Shown here: piece by piece, positions 17,233-26,526 of the stretch
Position numbering within the stretch: position 1 is the first letter of the stretch
Layout: every line of letters starts with the position of its first letter
The notes under the pieces: model-generated
What the model saw: only the letters and a program-made list of their open reading frames with translations
Database searches by the model: none
Told to the model about the DNA's origin: nothing
Assembly (NCBI RefSeq): GCF_011745145.1
Contig: NZ_CP050191.1
Span: 62,001-126,000, forward strand
From: Mycobacterium sp. DL440
Lineage (GTDB): Bacteria; Actinomycetota; Actinomycetes; Mycobacteriales; Mycobacteriaceae
Direction: 5' to 3'
Length of the DNA: 64,000 nucleotides
Made by a program: the position numbers and the translations under genes

Positions 17233-18375
17233 CTAGGCCGGCAGCAGGCACAACTGCACCATGGCCAGCGAGCGTGGGCTGCGCAAGCTGATACCGGTGG
17301 CCTCTTCGAATCGGCGGATCCGGTTCATCACGGTATTGCGGTGGCAGTACAGCGCCGACGCGGTGTCGGAAACCGAACCGCTGCCGGAGTAGACCTGGAT
17401 CGTCTCGACGATCAGCTCGTAGTCGTGGACATCGTGGAGTGGATCGAGAACGTACCCGCGCAGGTCCTCGATCACTTCCGAAATCTGAGTTATCGACAGC
17501 TGGGCCCAGGAGCGACGCAAGGTGGTCGCCTTGAGGTTCAGATCGATGAGCATCTGGACCGTGGCGGCGGCTCGGTGCACCTCCGGCAGCGGTACCGAGC
17601 GGGGTGCGACTGCTCCTTCGAGGTCGGCCAGGACATCGTCGACCACGGACTCATCGTCGGGCCAGCGGCCGTCGGCGGCGACCAGGATCAGGGCCGCCCC
17701 GCGGTTGACGTAGTCCAGGGGCTTCAGGTGTCTGATGAGCAAGCGCCGGTTGACAATGCGTCCAGCCTCCTCGCCGGCAACCCCGATCACCCAGTACCTG
17801 GACGCCTCGTCGAGGCCGAGGACCTGGGCGGCGCGCCGGACGGTGGCCGGTGCCGGCTCTCCGGAGAACAGGTCGGACAGGCTCTGCTGTTGTTCGAGGG
17901 TGCTGGTCCGCGCCATCGACAGGCGCTGGTCCAGGTAGCCGCGCTGCACTCTGATCGCGAAGTCGTCGACAGCTTTCCAGAGCACGTCGACGTGCAGCGC
18001 CAGCACGGTCATATCGTCGTCACCGGCCAGCTTCAGCAGGGCTGACCAGGCGACCAGGAAGTCGGTGCGCACTGCCGCCGTGAGATTCTCCAACGCGATC
18101 CCCTGGGTGGCGCGCAACGCCCCGACCGCGGTAGGAAACTCCGCCAGTTCGGTGCTCATCGGCCGTTCCAGGAGGGTGGCCAGCAGATAGCGGAACGCGT
18201 GCCGCGCAGCGTCGAGCAGATCGTCTTCGTCCGGGACGTTGTCGTAGTACCGGGCGCCGCGGTCGATCTGCATCAGGTAGTCGGCGGCGAGGTCGTCGTC
18301 GAGGTTGCCGAGTGTCTGCAGCAGCCACCGCCAGCGAAGCCGGGTGTCGTCGCGGCGTGCGGACAGATTGCGCAT
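17233..18375 (-). CDS. PucR/CdaR-type transcriptional regulator (RsbRD_N + PucR HTH), copy 1
   Basis: A 380-aa regulator. The N-terminal part (about 15-125) resembles the RsbRD_N helical domain (RYLLATLLERPMSTELAEFP, GIALENLTAAVRTDFLVAWSALL), the middle is a GGDEF-like PucR segment, and the end carries the PucR-type helix-turn-helix (GSVSDTASALYCHRNTVMNRIRRFEEATGISL). ATG 18375 is chosen because its N-terminus aligns with the paralogue at 27276-28415; an in-frame ATG at 18669 would add 98 unsupported residues across the promoter region. It is divergent from the hydantoinase gene, so it is the likely local regulator. Confidence 0.87.
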   Translation of the reverse strand: MRNLSARRDDTRLRWRWLLQTLGNLDDDLAADYLMQIDRGARYYDNVPDEDDLLDAARHAFRYLLATLLERPMSTELAEFPTAVGALRATQGIALENLTAAVRTDFLVAWSALLKLAGDDDMTVLALHVDVLWKAVDDFAIRVQRGYLDQRLSMARTSTLEQQQSLSDLFSGEPAPATVRRAAQVLGLDEASRYWVIGVAGEEAGRIVNRRLLIRHLKPLDYVNRGAALILVAADGRWPDDESVVDDVLADLEGAVAPRSVPLPEVHRAAATVQMLIDLNLKATTLRRSWAQLSITQISEVIEDLRGYVLDPLHDVHDYELIVETIQVYSGSGSVSDTASALYCHRNTVMNRIRRFEEATGISLRSPRSLAMVQLCLLPA

Positions 18376-18508
18376 CACCCGGCAGGCTACTGCACTGGCA
18401 ACGGTTGCGAAGGGTGAGCGAGCTGGACCTCGCCCGGCGCAGCCCCTTGGCCTATGCCCAATTCGGGCCGGGAAAGTCGGGCGGACACCGCCTGAATATG
18501 TGCGCATG

Positions 18509-18549
18509 CACAATTTGTGTGAGGTAACACGTTGCACTGTGGCTATGGG
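18509..18549 (+). promoter_or_regulatory. Probable operator/promoter of the hydantoinase operon
   Basis: The gap between the divergent regulator and hydantoinase genes holds the palindrome CACAATTTGTG (18509-18519). Eight bases later comes CACGTTGCAC-N5-CTATGGG (18528-18549). The second element recurs upstream of the MHS permease with 19 of 22 bases identical, which argues for a shared binding site. CTATGGG lies 34 bases before the hydantoinase ATG. Confidence 0.55.
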
Positions 18550-18583
18550 CCCGATCACCTGGCTCGCCATACGCTCTGTTGCC

Positions 18584-20002
18584 ATGACCACGACGTACAT
18601 CCGCGGCGGCACCGTCGTTTCACCCACAGGGACCCAGGCGCTCGACGTGCTCATCGACGGTGAGCGCATCGCTGCCCTGGTCGACCCGGCGGCAGCTCCC
18701 TTCGGCGACCCGGATCAGACCTTCGATCGGGTGCTCGATGCCTCGGATAAGTACGTCATCCCCGGCGGCGTCGACGCCCACACCCATATGGAGATGCCGT
18801 TCGGCGGCACCGTCGCCTCCGACACCTTCGAGACCGGCACCCGAGCGGCGGCCCACGGCGGCACCACCACGATCATCGATTTCGCGATCCAGCGGCAAGG
18901 GGAGCGGGTCCAGGACACCTTGGCCGCCTGGCATGCCAAGGCCGAAGGCAACTGCGCGATCGACTACGGCTTTCATCAGATCCTGGGCGGCGTGGACTCC
19001 GATTCGCTGAAGGCGATGGACGAGTTGGTCGCCGAGGGCGTGACGAGCTTCAAGCTGTTCATGGCCTACCCGGGGGTGTACTACTCCGACGACGGACAGA
19101 TCCTGCGGGCCATGCAGCAGTGTGCCGGCAACGGTGCGCTGACGATGATGCACGCCGAGAACGGCATCGCCATCGACCAGCTGGTGGCCCAGCACATCGC
19201 CCGCGGTGAGATCTCGCCCTACTACCACGGGGTGTCACGCCCGTGGGAACTGGAAGAGGAGGCCACCCACCGCGCCATCATGCTGGCGAAGGTCACCGGT
19301 GCCCCGCTGTATGTGGTCCACGTTTCGGCCAAGCAGGCGATGGAACAGATCGCCACGGCCCGCGGCGCCGGAGCCAACGTGTTCGCCGAGACATGCCCGC
19401 AATATCTGTACATGTCGTTGGAGGAGCAGCTGGGCGCCGCGGGGTTCGAAGGCGCCAAGTGGGTGTGCTCCACCCCGTTACGTTCCCGCGAGGAGCGTCA
19501 TCAGGACGAGCTGTGGCGCTACATCCGCACGGGGGACGTGGCGACGGTGTCCACCGACCACTGCCCGTTCTGCTTCAAGGGGCAGAAGGACATGGGAATC
19601 GACGACTTCTCCAAGATCCCGAACGGGATGGCCGGCGTGGAACACCGGATCGACCTGATGTATCAGGGCGTGGTCAACGGCAACCTGAGTCTGGAGCGCT
19701 GGGTCGAGATCTGCGCCACCACTCCGGCGCGGATGTTCGGGCTGTACCCGCGCAAGGGCATCATCTCGCCGGGGGCCGACGCGGATGTCGTGATCTATGA
19801 CCCCAACGCGCACACCTCGATCGGCTTTGAAAAGACCCACCACTCGAATCTGGATCACTCGACCTGGGAGGGCTTCGAGATCGACGGCGGTGTGCAGACC
19901 GTGCTGTCGCGCGGCACCATCGTCGTCGACCGTGGTCAATACCACGGCCGAAAAGGCCACGGCGGCTACCTCAAACGTGGTCTGTCGCAATACCTGATCT
20001 AA
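18584..20002 (+). CDS. Dihydropyrimidinase/D-hydantoinase-type cyclic amidohydrolase
   Basis: A 472-aa amidohydrolase that opens cyclic ureides or imides such as hydantoins or dihydropyrimidines. Catalytic residues of the family are present: DAHTH at 64-68, the carboxylated-lysine motif SFKLFM with Lys157, His190 (MMHAEN), His246 (VVHVSA) and Asp325 (STDHCPF). ATG 18584 gives the usual family length; longer in-frame readings run through the promoter. It heads an operon with the M20 amidohydrolase, which would remove the carbamoyl group from its product. Substrate (pyrimidine, hydantoin or another imide) is not decided. Confidence 0.9.
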   Translation: MTTTYIRGGTVVSPTGTQALDVLIDGERIAALVDPAAAPFGDPDQTFDRVLDASDKYVIPGGVDAHTHMEMPFGGTVASDTFETGTRAAAHGGTTTIIDFAIQRQGERVQDTLAAWHAKAEGNCAIDYGFHQILGGVDSDSLKAMDELVAEGVTSFKLFMAYPGVYYSDDGQILRAMQQCAGNGALTMMHAENGIAIDQLVAQHIARGEISPYYHGVSRPWELEEEATHRAIMLAKVTGAPLYVVHVSAKQAMEQIATARGAGANVFAETCPQYLYMSLEEQLGAAGFEGAKWVCSTPLRSREERHQDELWRYIRTGDVATVSTDHCPFCFKGQKDMGIDDFSKIPNGMAGVEHRIDLMYQGVVNGNLSLERWVEICATTPARMFGLYPRKGIISPGADADVVIYDPNAHTSIGFEKTHHSNLDHSTWEGFEIDGGVQTVLSRGTIVVDRGQYHGRKGHGGYLKRGLSQYLI

Positions 20003-20098
20003 CCGGACCGGCCACAACCTGATCCCCGAGCGGGGTCGTCACACCTTCACGAGTCGCGCGCGAGGCGGCCCGCGATTCACCATGCCTGGAGGAACGTC

Positions 20099-21421
20099 AT
20101 GACCGCACAAGTGAACAAGGACAATCTGCGTATCGCCCTCGACACCGCCCGCGACCGCGAGTTCCTGGACTCGTGGGCTGAACTGGCGGTCATCGGCGAG
20201 ACGCCTGCCGGCGGTGTGGAGCGCCAAGCCGCCACCGCCGAAGACGGTCAGATGCGTGAGTGGTTCTCGCAGTGGCTGCGTCACCGCGGTTTCACCGTGG
20301 AAGTGGACCGGGTAGGAAACCTGTTCGGCCTGTTGGAGTTTCATCCAGGCGCCCCCTACGTGCTGGTTGGTTCGCATCTTGACAGCCAGCCTCGTGGTGG
20401 CAAGTTCGACGGCGCGTACGGTGTCTTTGCCGGCGCCGCCGCGGCTGACCGGATCCGCCGTCAGGCCGCCGAATCCGGGGTGAAGCCGATGTACAACATC
20501 GCCGTCGTGGATTGGTTCAACGAGGAAGGCTCACGGTTCAAGCCGTCGCTGATGGGTAGCGCGGTGTTCACCGGTGCGGCCGACCTCGAAGACACGCTGA
20601 ACATCACCGACTCCGACGGCATCACCGTCCGGGAGGCCTTGACCGCCATCAACAGTATCGGCACGACAGATGTGTTCCCCGACGGCGACGTCAGCCGCCA
20701 GCTGGCGGCCTATGCCGAGATCCACATCGAGCAGGGCCGCGAACTGGAGAAGGACAATGTCACCATCGGATTGGTGGACCGCACCTGGGCCGCCAACAAG
20801 TACGAACTGAATGTCGTGGGGGCCCAAGGCCACACCGGCGCCACGGCAATCGACGACCGCCAGGATGCACTGCTGGGGGCGTCGCTGATCGTGGTGGCGC
20901 TGCGCGATATCGCCGACGAGTTCGGCGAGGAACTGCACACCAGCTGTGGGCAGATGACCGTGCTGCCCAACTCTCCGGTGGTCGTGCCGCGCGAGGTCCA
21001 CATGCACCTGGACCTGCGTTCGGACAACGATGAGCTGCTGGCGGCCGCCGACGTCGCGCTGCGAAAGCGCATCGCGGAAGCCGAGATCCGCGCCAAGGTC
21101 AAGGTCGAGCATCGCAAGGCCCACGTCTGGCCCGGGCACCACTACCAGCCCGAAGGCGTGGAGCTGGCGCGCGCTGCCGCTGACGACCTGGGGGTGTCGA
21201 GCATGCTCGTGCAGACCCGCGCCGGCCACGACTCGACCAACATGAAAGAGATCGTTCCGTCGGTGATGCTGTTCGTGCCCAGCGTGGAAGGGATCTCGCA
21301 CGCCGAGGCGGAGTACACCGCCGACGACGACCTGTGCACCGGCGTCGATGTGCTGACCGAGACCCTGGCCCGGATGCTCGACGGTGCCCTGGACTCGGCG
21401 ACCGCCAACCGCACCCGCTGA
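20099..21421 (+). CDS. M20-family N-carbamoyl amino acid / ureidopropionase / allantoate-type amidohydrolase
   Basis: A 440-aa zinc hydrolase of the HyuC/AllC group. Metal-binding motifs are GSHLDSQPRGGKFDGAYG (91-108, with His93 and Asp104) and NEEGSRF (141-147); AGHDSTNM near the C-terminus matches the family. GGAGG precedes ATG 20099. It likely hydrolyses the N-carbamoyl acid formed by the preceding cyclic amidohydrolase, releasing ammonia, CO2 and an amino acid. Allantoate as substrate is possible but no allantoin-specific partner is present. Confidence 0.88.
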   Translation: MTAQVNKDNLRIALDTARDREFLDSWAELAVIGETPAGGVERQAATAEDGQMREWFSQWLRHRGFTVEVDRVGNLFGLLEFHPGAPYVLVGSHLDSQPRGGKFDGAYGVFAGAAAADRIRRQAAESGVKPMYNIAVVDWFNEEGSRFKPSLMGSAVFTGAADLEDTLNITDSDGITVREALTAINSIGTTDVFPDGDVSRQLAAYAEIHIEQGRELEKDNVTIGLVDRTWAANKYELNVVGAQGHTGATAIDDRQDALLGASLIVVALRDIADEFGEELHTSCGQMTVLPNSPVVVPREVHMHLDLRSDNDELLAAADVALRKRIAEAEIRAKVKVEHRKAHVWPGHHYQPEGVELARAAADDLGVSSMLVQTRAGHDSTNMKEIVPSVMLFVPSVEGISHAEAEYTADDDLCTGVDVLTETLARMLDGALDSATANRTR

Positions 21422-21455
21422 TCCGGCCAGTCATGAGTCAAGGAGGGCTCCAGTC

Positions 21456-22883
21456 ATGATCGAAGAACCACCGGTGTCTGACGTCGTGAGCCACGGCCTA
21501 CGCGAGCACGAACCGGATACCGGCGGCAGCCGGACAACCGAACCCAAACCCGCGCTGGAGTTCCTGTACAACCTGGAAGACCGGCTCCCGGTCGGCCGCG
21601 GCGTTCTCTACGGCATGCAGCACGTGATCATCATGTTGCCCCCGACCGCACTTGCCCCGGTGCTGTTGTCCGGCGGGCTGCATCTGTCGCCGTCGCTGAC
21701 CATCTCGATCGTGGCAGCAACTTTGGTGGCGGCGGGTCTGGCGACTCTGTTGCAGGGCAACGGTGCCTTCGGCATCGGCGCCCGGCTGCCCGTGGTGCAG
21801 GGCACCGAGTTGTACTTCCTGCCGCCGCTGATCGCCATCGGGCTGGTATCGGGTACCGGCTCCATCGCGTTCTGTGTGATGTTCGGCGGGCTCCTGGTCT
21901 GTCTGATCAGCTTCTTCTACCGCCACATCGAGAAGCTGTTCCCACCAGTGGTTGTCGGCACCATCATCACCCTGATCGGCATCGCCCTGATCCCGATCGG
22001 CATCGAACAGTTCGTCGGCCACGACACCCCGTACTACGGCACCAGCCAAGCGTTCCTCGTCGCGTCGGTGACCTTCGTGTGCATGCTGGTCTTCACCATT
22101 GTGCTGCGCGGTTTCCTGCGTTCGATCGCGATTGTGTTGGCCATCGCGATCGGCTACGCGCTGTCGGCGCTCCTGGGCATCATCGACTTCGCCCCCATCA
22201 AAGAGGCGGCCTGGTTCGGTCTGCCGCACCTGCTGCCGTTGGGATTCGGGATTCCGTCGATCACCGAGATCATTTTGGTCATGCTGCTTTTCGTGGTCGC
22301 GGCGGTGGAGACCACCGGCTACATCTCGGCCACCAGCACGCTCGTCGGGGTGGAACCGAGCCGCAAGCGCATCTCCAGCGGTCTGATCGCCGACGGCATC
22401 GGCTCGGTGGTGTCCGGCGCCCTGGGCAGCACACCGATGACCGCCTACGCCCAGAACCTGGGTGCGCTGAGCATGACTCGGGTTGCTGCACGGCGGATCT
22501 CGGTCTTCGCCGGTGGCCTCCTGATTCTGCTGGGCCTGGTCCCGAAGTTCGGCGCCGTCCTGGGCACCATTCCCACCCCGGTATTGGGCGGTGTCGCGCT
22601 GCTGCTGTTCGGCACCGTGGCCGCCGTGGGGATCAAGACCCTACGGCCCACGCTGCGCACCGAACGCAGCACCGTCATCATCGCCGCCTCGCTGTCGCTG
22701 GGCGTGGGTTTCGCCCTGGTCCCGGGTGAGGGCATCGCGTTCATGTCGACGAGCATCGCGCTGGCTCTGCAGACCGGCGTGGCGGTCGGGGGATTGGCCG
22801 CGGTGATCCTCAACCTGGTGATCCCCGACGAGCGAACCACCTCACCGGCCGACGACACCGATGGAGCAGTCACCGGCCACTAG
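21456..22883 (+). CDS. NCS2-family nucleobase permease
   Basis: A 475-aa NCS2 (xanthine/uracil permease) protein with about 12-14 membrane segments. Family motifs include GMQHVIIMLPP in helix 1, QGNGAFGIGARLPVVQGTELYF, and AVETTGYISATSTLVG followed by ADGIGSVVSGALGSTPMTAYAQN. AAGGAGG at 21440-21446 supports ATG 21456. It probably imports the ring substrate opened by the two upstream hydrolases, which favours a nucleobase-like compound. Confidence 0.92.
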   Translation: MIEEPPVSDVVSHGLREHEPDTGGSRTTEPKPALEFLYNLEDRLPVGRGVLYGMQHVIIMLPPTALAPVLLSGGLHLSPSLTISIVAATLVAAGLATLLQGNGAFGIGARLPVVQGTELYFLPPLIAIGLVSGTGSIAFCVMFGGLLVCLISFFYRHIEKLFPPVVVGTIITLIGIALIPIGIEQFVGHDTPYYGTSQAFLVASVTFVCMLVFTIVLRGFLRSIAIVLAIAIGYALSALLGIIDFAPIKEAAWFGLPHLLPLGFGIPSITEIILVMLLFVVAAVETTGYISATSTLVGVEPSRKRISSGLIADGIGSVVSGALGSTPMTAYAQNLGALSMTRVAARRISVFAGGLLILLGLVPKFGAVLGTIPTPVLGGVALLLFGTVAAVGIKTLRPTLRTERSTVIIAASLSLGVGFALVPGEGIAFMSTSIALALQTGVAVGGLAAVILNLVIPDERTTSPADDTDGAVTGH

Positions 22884-22924
22884 CGGCCCCAGGCCGAACA
22901 TCAAGCAGGAAAGGCACATCCGAT

Positions 22925-24451
22925 ATGCGTGAGGACGCAGCGCACCTCGTCGACCAGATCGGGGCCGTCGGCCCGTTCATCGACGGAACGACGATCAGCA
23001 CCGATCAATCCCTCGACATCACCTGCCCGGCCACGGGTAAACCGTTCACGTCCATCACGTGCGCCACCCCACAGATGGTGGAGGCCGCAATCGAGGGCGG
23101 CCGCAGAGTATTCGAATCGGGCATCTGGTCCCGGACGGACCTCGCCGCGCGGGCGAAGGTGCTGCACAGGATCGGCACCATCCTCGACGAACGGGCCGAG
23201 CTACTCGCGAAGCTCGACGCGATGTGCACCGGCCGCCCGATCATGGAGATGCGGCCGCAGGTCGCCCGCCTGGGCGAGTGGTTCACCTACTACGCGGCCA
23301 GGATCCAGACCCTGGAGGGCACCATGCCCCCATTCGGATCTGATTTCCTCAACTACGTCACCCGGGAACCACTCGGCGTGGTGGCCCAGGTCGTCACCTG
23401 GAACCACCCCCTGCTGTTGCTCGTCAAAAAGCTCGCACCAGCACTGGCCATGGGCAACAGCATCGTGGTCAAGCCCTCCGAACTGACCCCGATCACCGCC
23501 GTGCTGCTGGCCCAGATCTGCACCGAAGCTGGTGTGCCGCCCGGGGTGATCAATGTCGTTCCCGGCGCCGGGCCCGATGTGGGAGCCGCAGTGGTCGGTA
23601 ATGCCGCGTTGGCCAAGGTCGATTTCACCGGCGGCACCAACACTGGGCGCGCCATCGCCGTGGCCGCCGCCGGCAATCTCGTCCCGTCGACGATGGAACT
23701 GGGCGGCAAGGCCCCCGTCATCGTCTACGACGACGCCGACGTGACCCGCGCCCTCCGCGGTTCGCTGTTCGCAGCCTTCATCGCCAGTGGTCAAACCTGT
23801 GTGTCGGGAACGCGATTCCTAGTGCAACGCAATGTGTTCGACGAGTTCACCACCCGCTTCGCGCGAGCCGCCGCACAACTGCGCCTCGGCCACCCGCTCG
23901 ACACCGAATCCCAGGTCGGCCCGGTCATCTCCGCCGCACAGCAGCAACGAGTGATCGACGCGGTCGACGCGGCCCGTGGTGCCGGGGCCACCGTCCTCAC
24001 CGGCGGTCAGGTGCCGGCGCTCCCCGGAGACCTCGCCGATGGCTACTTCTATGAGCCCACTGTCGTAACCGACGTCAACCGCGAGATGGGACTCTGGCGC
24101 GAAGAGGTGTTCGGGCCCGCCGTCATCGTCACCCCCTTCGACACCGAGGACGACGCGGTGGCCCACGCCAACGACTCGGCCTACGGCCTGGGTGCCGCGG
24201 TGTGGACCGACGATCTACGCCGTGCCCACCGCACTGCTCACGCCGTGCGAGCCGGGGTGATCTGGGTCAACGACCACCACAAGAACAACCCGGCTTCGCC
24301 GTGGGGCGGGTTCGGTCAGAGCGGTTACGGCCGGGAGAACGGCATGGATTCGCTGCTTGCCTACTCCGAGGCCAAGAGCATCCTGGTGAACCTGCAGGAT
24401 TCCACGCCGGACTGGTACGGCGACGACGGCCAACCGAAGCGGTACGGATGA
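22925..24451 (+). CDS. NAD(P)-dependent aldehyde dehydrogenase
   Basis: A 508-aa ALDH with the oxyanion Asn at 160 (TWNHP), general base Glu258 (MELGGKAP) and nucleophile Cys292 (SGQTCVSGTRF). It lacks the Cys-X-Arg signature of CoA-acylating semialdehyde dehydrogenases, so a free acid is the likely product. With the alcohol dehydrogenase encoded next it would oxidise an alcohol or aldehyde derived from the ring substrate. Confidence 0.93.
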   Translation: MREDAAHLVDQIGAVGPFIDGTTISTDQSLDITCPATGKPFTSITCATPQMVEAAIEGGRRVFESGIWSRTDLAARAKVLHRIGTILDERAELLAKLDAMCTGRPIMEMRPQVARLGEWFTYYAARIQTLEGTMPPFGSDFLNYVTREPLGVVAQVVTWNHPLLLLVKKLAPALAMGNSIVVKPSELTPITAVLLAQICTEAGVPPGVINVVPGAGPDVGAAVVGNAALAKVDFTGGTNTGRAIAVAAAGNLVPSTMELGGKAPVIVYDDADVTRALRGSLFAAFIASGQTCVSGTRFLVQRNVFDEFTTRFARAAAQLRLGHPLDTESQVGPVISAAQQQRVIDAVDAARGAGATVLTGGQVPALPGDLADGYFYEPTVVTDVNREMGLWREEVFGPAVIVTPFDTEDDAVAHANDSAYGLGAAVWTDDLRRAHRTAHAVRAGVIWVNDHHKNNPASPWGGFGQSGYGRENGMDSLLAYSEAKSILVNLQDSTPDWYGDDGQPKRYG

Positions 24452-24515
24452 TCGCGGCGTCCAGCCGATGCCGCGCCCGCTTGCAACCCAACCCCAATCG
24501 ACAAGGAACGCTTCG

Positions 24516-25673
24516 ATGAACACCACTGTCGCCGCATCACCGGCCAAGCCTGCGATCATCGGCACCGAAGTCATCGCCGCGGTCGTCGAGGAGATCGGCG
24601 GCGAATTCAGCTGCGGCGCCATCGAACTGGATGCACTCCAACCCGACGAGGTCCGCGTCCGGATCCATGCTTCGGGCATCTGCGCCACCGATCTGGCGGT
24701 CCAGGCCGGCAAGACCCCGTTTCCGTTGCCCGGCATCCTCGGTCACGAAGGCGCAGGCACCATCGAGGAGGTCGGAACCGCCGTCACAGACTTGGCTCCG
24801 GGCGATCGCGTCGTGATGACCTTCGACTCCTGCGGGCACTGTGACTCGTGTCTGGCCGGCCGCCCCGTGCAATGCCTGAACTGGTTCGCCCTCAACATGG
24901 GTTCCGGCACCCGCCTCGACGGGTCGCTGACCACCCGCCGCGGGTCCGGACGCGCGCTCTACGGACACTTCTTCGGGCAGTCGTCGTTCGCCACCCACGC
25001 GATCTGCAGCCAGCGCAGCGTCGTCAAGATCGAGACCGACACCGACTTCGCGGTGCTCGCCCCGTTGGGCTGCAGTGGACAGACCGCCGCCGCCAGCGTC
25101 TGGAACCTGCTGCGGCCGGAACCTGGATCCAGTGTGATCGTCTACGGTGGCGGGGCCGTCGGCCTGCTGGCGGTGCTGGCCGCGCAGCTGACCCCGGCCG
25201 GCCAGATCATCGTCGTCGACCGCGTAGACAGTCGGCTTGAGCTGGCCCGCGAACTCGGCGCCACCGTCACCGTCAACGCCGGCACCGACGACGTCGCCGC
25301 CGCGGTAAACGACGCCACCAAGGGCCGCGGCGCCGACCGGGCACTGGAAACCACCGGCAACATGACCGTGCTTCGTCAGGCCGTCGACCTGCTCGCCGTC
25401 AGCGGCGTCTGCGTCGTGGTGGGCGCTCCGCCCACCGGTAGCGAAGTCGCTCTCGACGTCCAGGACATGTTGGTGCGCCACCCCACGATCATCGGTGTCA
25501 GCCAGGGCCTGGCCAGGCCCCGGCAGGTCATTCCCGCTCTGGTCGCACTGCACGAGGCGGGCCGATTCCCCGCCGAAAAGCTGATAACGGCTTTCCGTTT
25601 CGACCAGATCAACGAAGCCGTCGCTGCAGCGAAGCAGGGCGAGGTCATCAAACCCGTATTGACCATGCCCTGA
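24516..25673 (+). CDS. Zinc-dependent alcohol dehydrogenase (aryl/benzyl-alcohol type)
   Basis: A 385-aa medium-chain dehydrogenase. Catalytic zinc ligands lie in GICATD (Cys56) and GHEGAG (His77, Glu78); the four structural-zinc cysteines are at 106, 109, 112 and 120. The coenzyme motif is YGGGAVGLLAVLA. The segment CLNWFALNMGSGTRLDGS resembles aryl-alcohol dehydrogenases. ATG 24516 has AAGGA nine bases upstream. It probably works in sequence with the aldehyde dehydrogenase. Confidence 0.9.
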   Translation: MNTTVAASPAKPAIIGTEVIAAVVEEIGGEFSCGAIELDALQPDEVRVRIHASGICATDLAVQAGKTPFPLPGILGHEGAGTIEEVGTAVTDLAPGDRVVMTFDSCGHCDSCLAGRPVQCLNWFALNMGSGTRLDGSLTTRRGSGRALYGHFFGQSSFATHAICSQRSVVKIETDTDFAVLAPLGCSGQTAAASVWNLLRPEPGSSVIVYGGGAVGLLAVLAAQLTPAGQIIVVDRVDSRLELARELGATVTVNAGTDDVAAAVNDATKGRGADRALETTGNMTVLRQAVDLLAVSGVCVVVGAPPTGSEVALDVQDMLVRHPTIIGVSQGLARPRQVIPALVALHEAGRFPAEKLITAFRFDQINEAVAAAKQGEVIKPVLTMP

Positions 25674-25737
25674 CGCTGTCCCGCGAGCACCGGCTCGACC
25701 GAAAACCGAAGTACCCCACTGTGAATAGGAGACGAAT

Positions 25738-26526
25738 ATGGACCTGGGACTGCAAGGAAAGCGCGCACTGATCTCGGGTGCCAGCGACGGCATCGGGCTG
25801 GCCACCGCGGAGTTGCTGGCCGAAGAAGGCGCGGATGTGGTGTTGGTGGCTCGCCGCGCCGATGCCCTGAAGGAGGCTTGTACCTCGATCTCGGCCAAGA
25901 CCGGCGTCAAAGCTCTGCCCGTGGCCGCGGATCTCAGCGACAAGGCGGTGTTCGATTCGGTGATCACCAATGCCGTCGATGAACTCGGCGGCCTGGACAT
26001 CTTGATCAACAATGCCGGTGCATCGTCTTTCGGTGGTTTTGGCGATATCACCGACGAGCAGTGGGTCGCCGACATCAACCTCAAGCTGTTCGGATTCATC
26101 CGCATGACCCGAGCGGCGTTGCCGCACCTGCTCAAAAATGGCATCGGGCGGATCGTCAACGTCGCGGGAAACTCCGGCAAGCAGGCGTTGGAGTACCACA
26201 TGCCCGGCGCCGCCGCCAACGCCGCGATCCTGAACTTCAGCAAGTCGTTGTCGCTGCAGGTCGGAGACCAAGGCGTGATGATCAATACGGTGTGCCCGGG
26301 CCCGGTCCGGACCGCGCGGCTGGTCAAGCAGTTCGCCGCCAACGCCAAGGACTGGGATTGCACACCTGAAGAGGCCGAGCAGCGTTACCTGGAGAACTTG
26401 CCGCTGTCCTACATCCCCAGTGCCCGCGATATCGCCTACTCGGTCGTGTTCCTGGCGTCACCGCGCGCGGCCTACCTGAACGGAACCACCATCACGAACG
26501 ATGGTGGAATCACCCGTGCCGTCTGA
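25738..26526 (+). CDS. Short-chain dehydrogenase/reductase, atypical active site
   Basis: A 262-aa SDR with the coenzyme motif GASDGIG (14-20), NNAG (91-94) and C-terminal PGPVRTARL. The normal catalytic YxxxK is not present: aligning AAANAAILNFSKSL with the usual SAAKAALLNFSKSL places Gly157 where Tyr should be and Asn161 where Lys should be. The fold is intact, so it may be a divergent SDR with another chemistry rather than a broken gene. It overlaps the next gene by 26 bases and is part of the operon. Confidence 0.85.
   Translation: MDLGLQGKRALISGASDGIGLATAELLAEEGADVVLVARRADALKEACTSISAKTGVKALPVAADLSDKAVFDSVITNAVDELGGLDILINNAGASSFGGFGDITDEQWVADINLKLFGFIRMTRAALPHLLKNGIGRIVNVAGNSGKQALEYHMPGAAANAAILNFSKSLSLQVGDQGVMINTVCPGPVRTARLVKQFAANAKDWDCTPEEAEQRYLENLPLSYIPSARDIAYSVVFLASPRAAYLNGTTITNDGGITRAV

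Noticed and set aside
18532..18549. Reading TTGCAC and TATGGG as a classical -35/-10 pair
   Set aside because: Only about six bases separate them, far too few for a sigma-70-type promoter, so the element is better seen as an operator or an extended -10 region.
18305..18583. Longer N-terminus for the hydantoinase
   Set aside because: The extension runs antisense through the regulator start and the operator; the family begins at MTTTYIRGG.
18376..18669. Longer N-terminus for PucR copy 1 (start at 18669)
   Set aside because: The extra 98 residues cross the divergent promoter with the conserved motif and do not resemble the paralogue.
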